From the NCBI GenBank assembly GCA_033675265.1, contig JAUJYZ010001373.1:45001-109000 (forward strand): a stretch of DNA of 64,000 bases, read 5' to 3'. The notes under the pieces are model-generated. The model saw only the letters and a list, made by a program, of their open reading frames with translations. It did no database searches and was not told where the DNA came from. The first letter of the stretch is position 1. The number at the start of each line of letters is the position of its first letter. This document shows, one piece after another, positions 60,501-64,000 of this stretch. Position numbers and translations under genes: made by a program. Source of the DNA: Actinostola sp. cb2023. Taxonomy: Eukaryota > Cnidaria > Anthozoa > Actiniaria > Actinostolidae.

Positions 60501-63500
60501 CGAAATGGCTCGTTTGAATGAAGATCTCAAGAGAATAATGGAAATCGAGGCAGAGAAAAATGGGATGCAGGAACAAGTTGAAAGGGAAAGAAAAGAGATG
60601 AAAGAAAAATGGGATGCTGCAACACTAAGTTTAAAAGAACAGAAAGAACAACTACTAGAAATGAAAACAGATTACGAGAGCAATTTTAGCTCGCTACAAG
60701 AAGCGAAGCGCGAAACAAAACTTGAAAATGAACACTTTGAACAAGAAAAGCGTGCAGCTTTGAAAAGAATACGTGATAGCGAAAGTGAACTTGAACATTT
60801 AAGTGTGCAGAGAAAAAAGGCCTTAACTGTGGCCAAGGACGATGTTAGAATGAGAAGAGCCGTATTAGAACTTGAATTCGAAGAGAAACAAGTGGAGCTT
60901 GATCAAGAGAAGACAAAACTCGCAGACAAGATAACTGAACATGAGGCGATGATGGATCACGAGGCCGACAGTCTAGCAAATGCACAATATCAACTAGAAG
61001 TAAAAACTAAAGAACAGAATCAAAAAATCAACTCGGCAAAAGACCGATTCACGGGGCTGCAGCAACAATTAGCATACTCCGCGAAAAAAGCCGAGGAAGA
61101 ATTAGAATCGAGAAGGCGTCAGTACGACGAAATCTCGGAGAAGCGTCGCGAGACGATCAACAAAGAGCGGGAAATTGTGAACACGATGAGGTCAGGTTTG
61201 GATGCTTTGGTCGAAAAGCTTTCCAACTCGAAAGGAAACGAGAGAAACAATTTGGAAAAAGAGATCAAGATGAAGCGTAAGAAACTCAACGAACAAGAGT
61301 CTCAGTTGAAACTTTTAGAGATCGAAGACAAAAACATCTCGGTCGATATCGAGGAAGAGTTCGAAGAAGAACTCAGTCGAATCCAAGCAAAAGCTCAAGA
61401 AGACCAAACGGCGTTGGAACTCGAGAGACTAAACTTGGAGGAACTGCAAGACTCTAAGACTATCAAACTACTGAAGGATGAACAAGAACTCCAGAACGCC
61501 CAGAAAAGATATAACGAAGTGAAAATGCTGCTGAATGAAACCAGAAAGCAGTTGAGAGTCGTGGAGGTCGGTTCTGATAAAGCATCGTCTGATAAAGAAG
61601 CTGGCTTACTCGAGATTTCCAAAGTTCTGGAGGAAAGACTTCCAGGTACTGCGCAACATGGTGAGGTGTACAAACTCCGTGAACATCGAATTCAGCTCAA
61701 GGAAATCGACGTGGAAGGGAAAATGGAGCTCGCTGATCAACAGGAGATAAATGGCATCAACGTCGAGCAAGTCGGTGGAGATATCAAAAGGCTGGCTTAC
61801 GAACTGGAGGAGCGGGATAAAGCTAAAGAGAAGCTGGAAAATGAATTGAAGGAGATGAAGGAGAAGTTCCAACGCGAGCGACTAGAGGAATCTGCCACTC
61901 TGGATGCTATGCGGGAGAGTATCCAAGACATGGAGGAAGAAGCGAGTTTGTCACGAAGTTTGGCTGGAAACCAGATTATTTACAGTGAGAAAGGAAACGT
62001 GCCATTCAACAAATTACTTGAGAAAGAGAAAACAAGGTATGATGATGATGATATGAAGATTGTAGCGTAAAGTGATGTGCCTTTCAACAAGGTTTGATGA
62101 TGATGATGACAATAATTCAATGATCATGAAAATGACAATGAAGATTGTAGTAATGATGGTGATAACCACACAAAATTGAGTCGAATACCGCAAGGCAGCT
62201 ATAGTGAGCAGGGGCGGATTTAGGGTGGGGCGAAAGAGCCACACCCCCCCCCCCCCCCCCTTTTTGGAAATTTGAAATACCTTTTTTGCCAGAAATATTC
62301 TTTACATATAATTTAGCTGAAACCAATGGCCAACCTGCACACCCACCCCCCAAATATCTGGATCCGCCCCCTGGTGAGTCGTAGTCGAGTCGTACCCGCG
62401 TTTGAGTGTGCGCCCCCATTTAGAGTGCGAGTATTTATTGATTCCTTTAGTTTAAAAACATATTTACAGAATTCAAGCTGAAATGGAGAACAAAGTGAAG
62501 GAAATGGAAGAGCGACAACTACGAGAAATGGAGGAATTCAAACGCAATCACAGCTCATCTCTCAACAAACTAGAAACAGAAAGAACAGAACTTGAAAAGC
62601 AGAAAGAAGAATTAGAAAAAGAGATGGAAAAAGAAAAGGTGGCACTGGACAAAGAAAGAAGGATGTTGGAGAGGGAAAAGTTGGAGGATATCGATTCGAT
62701 TATCAAACAAAAAGAGGATGAAATCGAAGACTTGAAGGAGAAGGCGCAGATAGAGATAGAAGAACTGCGTGATAGACTAGACGAAACAGAAAGGTCAGTC
62801 CGGCATGGATAGCTTTATTGTTACGCAAAGCAATTACCGGTATTTCCTCGAATAAGCGCCCCCTTCGAATAAGCGTCCCCCTTGAAAAAGAGCCCCCCTC
62901 GAATAAGCGCCCATGCTCTAATATGCGTCCCCCCTTGAAAAAGAGCCCCCCTCGAATAAGCGCACATGCTCTAATATGCGTCCCCCCTCGAGAAAGAGGC
63001 CCACCTCGAATAAGTGCCCATGCTCTAATAAGCGTCCCCCCTCGAAAAAGAGCCCCCCTCGAATAAGCGCCCACGCACGCTCTAATAAACTTTCCCCTTG
63101 AAAAAGAGCCCACCCTTTCAGTCAAATTTGGAGTGAAATAAGCGTTCCCTCGTTTAATTCTCCAACAATTGCAAGACTTCAAAGTGTTTGTTTTCTGTTA
63201 CAGGGAAGTATGTCATTTACAAGAAAGGCTCACGGTATATACCTCCATGGCTGTAAGTACTCGTGGATGTCATCCTACAGATGGCAAAATGACTTCTATA
63301 ATAATGATATCGGCATTCCAATCATTAATGTCTACTAAAGTTACGGTATTTTATATACGGATGGAAAGAACACCTAAAAAGATCTAGGCTAGGGTAGAGG
63401 GCAAAGGGACCTGGAAGTTAAATACCGATCTTTAACTTTTTATTATGTTGCCTGTCCATAGAACGTCAATTTACCAAATGGCAATGATGATGAAATAGCC

Positions 63501-63536
63501 GATGGCGAAGTCATGCAATATATGTATAAGGACGAG
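42519..63536 (+). CDS. KIF16B: Kinesin-3 motor protein, KIF16B-like, copy B (gene continues beyond window)
   Basis: Exons: 42519-42565, 42722-42791, 42916-43029, 49350-49683, 50572-50641, 51841-51913, 52323-52390, 52455-52555, 53093-53209, 53341-53438, 53753-53821, 53906-54025, 54979-55098, 55922-55973, 56754-56891, 57299-57381, 58196-58263, 58538-58573, 58639-58692, 59154-59207, 59279-59341, 60282-62036, 62470-62793, 63204-63252, 63462-63536. All GT-AG with frame kept; 1384 codons. Motor about 1-364 (P-loop GQTGSGKT 102-109, switch I NDVSSRSH 220-227, switch II DLAGSE 255-260), FHA about 455-550 ending [18 protein letters not shown], then more than 800 residues of charged coiled coil. The FHA and flanking motifs fit KIF16B, an early-endosome motor in vertebrates. 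The expected PX domain is outside. No disabling change seen. Confidence 0.9.
42722..42791 (+). CDS. Copy B exon 2
   Basis: [20 protein letters not shown] then NLK. Acceptor AATCAG|A, donor AAG|GTACGT. Confidence 0.92.
42916..43029 (+). CDS. Copy B exon 3
   Basis: 38 codons with [17 protein letters not shown]. Followed by a 6.3-kb intron that holds the 88-bp satellite. Confidence 0.92.
43030..44267. other. Copy B intron 3, part before the satellite
   Basis: Unique AT-rich sequence. A short duplication (ACTGAGACTATGGTGGTTTA) occurs at about 43488 and 43552. No gene seen. Confidence 0.55.
44268..49145. repeat. 88-bp satellite array, about 55 copies, with higher-order structure
   Basis: Unit of 88 bp containing AATATATGCTAATCATCATT, ACCAGCATCATGCATTGTCA and CACCATACATGTAAGTGTCA. 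A 90-bp variant (CCATATACATG) recurs in pairs or singly at 44761/44851, 45469/45559, 46176/46266, 46884, 47606/47696 and 48314, i.e. every 708 bp or eight units. Copies are almost identical elsewhere. Entirely inside copy B intron 3. Confidence 0.97.
49350..49683 (+). CDS. Copy B exon 4 (P-loop to L-R-V-R-E-H-P)
   Basis: 111 codons, including [37 protein letters not shown] and [12 protein letters not shown]. Corresponds to copy A exons 4-7 joined without introns. Confidence 0.94.
49776..50457. mobile_element. Foldback/MITE in copy B intron 4
   Basis: About 80-bp inverted ends: AATTGAAGGGTTGCCCATGA at left and inverted AATTGAAGATTTGCCCATGA at right, both continuing through AGTGACTATTTTGATGATTT and GCAATTGCTTCAAAAA. 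No coding capacity; centre is C/T-rich. Confidence 0.82.
50572..50641 (+). CDS. Copy B exon 5
   Basis: [20 protein letters not shown] then NSH and part of Arg. Acceptor ATTATTAG|A, donor AG|GTAATT. Confidence 0.92.
50866..51696. repeat. 15-bp minisatellite AATCCATGGGAAATG
   Basis: About 55 units of 15 bp in copy B intron 5, many with a perfect CCATGG. All frames on both strands are open over long distances since 15 is a multiple of three. Variants AAATTTATGTGAAATG recur in a fixed order, suggesting duplicated blocks (around 50965-51240 and 51375-51590). Confidence 0.95.
51841..51913 (+). CDS. Copy B exon 6 (switch I)
   Basis: [20 protein letters not shown] then NFTQ. Acceptor TCTACAG|A, donor CAG|GTCAGT. 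Confidence 0.94.
52323..52390 (+). CDS. Copy B exon 7 (switch II)
   Basis: [20 protein letters not shown] then AG. Donor AG|GTAACT. Confidence 0.93.
52455..52555 (+). CDS. Copy B exon 8
   Basis: [20 protein letters not shown] then [14 protein letters not shown]. The intron before it is only 64 nt. Donor TTAG|GTGTGT. Confidence 0.92.
52617..53070. repeat. ATTC/ATCC tetranucleotide tracts in copy B intron 8
   Basis: Degenerate CATCCATCCATTC at 52670-52800 and a cleaner (ATTC)n block at 52917-53060. The same unit type fills copy A intron 4. Confidence 0.85.
53093..53209 (+). CDS. Copy B exon 9
   Basis: [20 protein letters not shown] then [23 protein letters not shown]-x-L-T is the conserved kinesin microtubule-contact helix. 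Confidence 0.93.
53341..53438 (+). CDS. Copy B exon 10 (end of motor)
   Basis: [20 protein letters not shown] then [13 protein letters not shown]. The preceding intron carries a roughly 40-bp tandem duplication (AGGTGTCTACCTAGAGAGAG, twice between 53220 and 53295). Confidence 0.93.
53753..53821 (+). CDS. Copy B exon 11 (neck)
   Basis: [20 protein letters not shown] then ISP. Heptad-like neck segment. Donor CA|GTAAGT. Confidence 0.92.
53906..54025 (+). CDS. Copy B exon 12
   Basis: 40 codons, [20 protein letters not shown] and [15 protein letters not shown]. The intron before it is 84 nt. Confidence 0.92.
54026..54978. other. Copy B intron 12
   Basis: 953 bp without recognised element or gene. 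Confidence 0.5.
54979..55098 (+). CDS. Copy B exon 13 (FHA start)
   Basis: [20 protein letters not shown] then [20 protein letters not shown]. Confidence 0.93.
55099..55921. other. Copy B intron 13
   Basis: Degenerate CAGTCAGT/CACTCAGT tracts at 55195-55275; otherwise nothing recognised. Confidence 0.5.
55922..55973 (+). CDS. Copy B exon 14 (FHA)
   Basis: [17 protein letters not shown] plus one base of Val. G-x-T-x-V-G is the FHA phosphopeptide-loop strand. Confidence 0.92.
55974..56753. other. Copy B intron 14
   Basis: Pyrimidine-rich second half (56490-56700) with a TTTATTGCTTG quadruplicate at 56690-56740 just before the acceptor. No gene. Confidence 0.5.
56754..56891 (+). CDS. Copy B exon 15 (FHA)
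   Basis: [20 protein letters not shown] ... [20 protein letters not shown] matches the S/E-x-H-C FHA motif of KIF16B. Confidence 0.9.
57299..57381 (+). CDS. Copy B exon 16 (FHA end)
   Basis: [20 protein letters not shown] then [14 protein letters not shown] is the kinesin-3 FHA signature. Confidence 0.94.
57504..57658. mobile_element. MITE in copy B intron 16
   Basis: 155 bp with inverted ends CTGGACCCGGTTGCAC and CTGGCCCCGGTTGCAC, both continuing AGGTGGTTAGCGCTATCCA. Non-coding. Target duplication not clear. Confidence 0.8.
58196..58263 (+). CDS. Copy B exon 17
   Basis: [20 protein letters not shown] then KG. Low conservation is expected after the FHA domain. Supported by acceptor CTTCAG|T, donor GG|GTAAGC and by phase agreement with exon 18. 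Confidence 0.75.
58538..58573 (+). CDS. Copy B exon 18 (36 nt)
   Basis: [11 protein letters not shown]. Acceptor CAACAG|G, donor AA|GTAAGA. Phase agrees with both neighbours. Confidence 0.75.
58639..58692 (+). CDS. Copy B exon 19 (54 nt)
   Basis: [18 protein letters not shown], coiled-coil composition. First of three short coiled-coil exons (19, 20 and 21) that share the phase and the R-A-E-x-E-like start. Confidence 0.82.
59154..59207 (+). CDS. Copy B exon 20 (54 nt)
   Basis: [18 protein letters not shown]. Same length and phase as exon 19. Confidence 0.84.
59279..59341 (+). CDS. Copy B exon 21 (63 nt)
   Basis: [20 protein letters not shown] then A. Donor AG|GTAAGT. Confidence 0.85.
59342..60281. 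other. Copy B intron 21
   Basis: Contains the dispersed repeat ending AATAGAACACAGTATTG (about 60030-60116), also seen at about 11820-11895. Otherwise unrecognised. Confidence 0.5.
60282..62036 (+). CDS. Copy B exon 22 (long coiled coil)
   Basis: 584 codons of Glu/Lys/Gln/Arg/Leu-rich coiled coil ([20 protein letters not shown], then many KEK and EELE patches). By far the largest exon. The open frame extends upstream to 60118, but the acceptor TGTTTTCAG|A at 60273-60281 and the junction phase set the true start. Confidence 0.92.
62037..62469. other. Copy B intron 22
   Basis: GATGATGAT tract at 62040-62110 and a C run at 62244-62262. No gene. Confidence 0.5.
62470..62793 (+). CDS. Copy B exon 23 (coiled coil)
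   Basis: 107 codons, [20 protein letters not shown] onward, almost uninterrupted charged heptads. Donor AG|GTCAGT. Confidence 0.9.
62837..63130. repeat. Tandem GAATAAGCGCCC/GAAAAAGAGCCC array
   Basis: Units alternate CCTCGAATAAGCGCCCATGC and CCCCCCTCGAAAAAGAGCCC, roughly 50 bp per pair, about 5 pairs. Lies in copy B intron 23. Confidence 0.9.
63204..63252 (+). CDS. Copy B exon 24
   Basis: [17 protein letters not shown]. Acceptor TTACAG|G, donor GCT|GTAAGT. Confidence 0.82.
63462..63536 (+). CDS. Copy B exon 25
   Basis: [20 protein letters not shown] then MYKDE. Acceptor CCATAG|A, donor GAG|GTGAGT. The gene continues to the right; 63537-64000 is intron with nothing else recognised. Confidence 0.78.
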
Positions 63537-64000
63537 GTGAGTCTTACAACACCAATACAGGAACATAAATGGTAATGGGATACTAGTGGGTGGGTAGACT
63601 GCGCAATGACAGAGGGGGAGTGAGAAAGAAGGGATATATTTTCTGTTCTACCAGGGAGGGGGAGGGGATACTCCCATATGTAAGTATGTGCCGCCCACCA
63701 GGCATGGGTTTTCGAGCACGGAACAGGGTAACAAATTCAGCAATTTGCACTGAAAAAGGGTGTGAAACCACGGTTGTTATCGACATTTTTGCATTGAAAC
63801 AGGTTATGAAAATCGAGGTTTCAGAGGACCGGGCATCACACCCCACCCTAAGTTATGGTGATTCCCTCCGGGTCTCTTCGCCTTTCCTCGTACCCCCTCC
63901 TCTCTGCCAGTTAGTCATGGACGGGTTGGGTCTTGTTTTGACCGTTGCCTTGAAATAGCTACAACTCCCTTATGTTGTCGATGAAAAACCTCTATAAAAA

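Noticed and set aside
62037..62070. Continuation of exon 22 to the stop after D-D-D-D-M-K-I-V-A
   Set aside because: The donor AG|GTATGA at 62037 precedes a GAT tract, and a coiled-coil exon in the right phase follows at 62470.
1..64000. Bacterial-style operons, Shine-Dalgarno sites, rRNA or tRNA genes
   Set aside because: The window is clearly intron-rich eukaryotic DNA. I did not see a tRNA cloverleaf or rRNA segment, though short tRNA-derived SINE heads could be missed by eye.

Overview
The window is animal nuclear DNA, most likely from a marine invertebrate. The evidence is many short exons with GT-AG introns, a complete kinesin-3 gene architecture, several retroelement classes, many small inverted-repeat DNA elements, and a very heavy load of micro-, mini- and satellite repeats. 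I cannot name the species.

Two paralogous kinesin-3 genes of the KIF16B type (plus-end-directed endosomal motors: motor domain, FHA domain, coiled coil, and normally a C-terminal PX domain) lie head to head. Copy A runs leftward from its ATG at 21371 and leaves the window inside its FHA domain (18 exons seen, about 508 codons). Copy B runs rightward from its ATG at 42519 and leaves the window inside its coiled coil (25 exons seen, 1384 codons). Every exon was joined by reading frame and splice site. Nine exon lengths are identical between the copies, so they arose by an old local inverted duplication. They differ in protein sequence, and in one place in intron structure: four exons of copy A correspond to a single exon of copy B.

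The 21 kb between the two start codons is a nested landscape of mobile elements. From about 23.68 to 40.9 kb lies a decayed DIRS-like (tyrosine-recombinase) retrotransposon region, bounded by a 122-bp direct repeat that carries a TATA box and a shared start codon. It contains gag-like pieces with a zinc knuckle, reverse transcriptase-RNase H, a zinc-ribbon piece and a tyrosine recombinase, all broken. Into it have gone a palindrome-ended DNA element, a 2.27-kb foldback element with a 9-bp target duplication and heptamer-array arms, a smaller inverted-repeat element inside the foldback loop, and a 5'-truncated Ty3/gypsy element with a 276-bp 3' LTR.

The kinesin introns are packed with tandem arrays: a 25-bp array (1.8-4.34 kb), a 12-bp array (about 6 kb), a 63-bp array that carries the splice donor of its exon (7.4-8.2 kb), a 62-bp array (9.56-10.06 kb), a 1.9-kb ATTC-rich array (12-13.8 kb), an 88-bp satellite with an eight-unit higher-order period (44.27-49.14 kb), a 15-bp array (50.87-51.7 kb) and others. 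Most long open frames in the window are by-products of these arrays and are not reported as genes. I saw no tRNA, rRNA or CRISPR feature.
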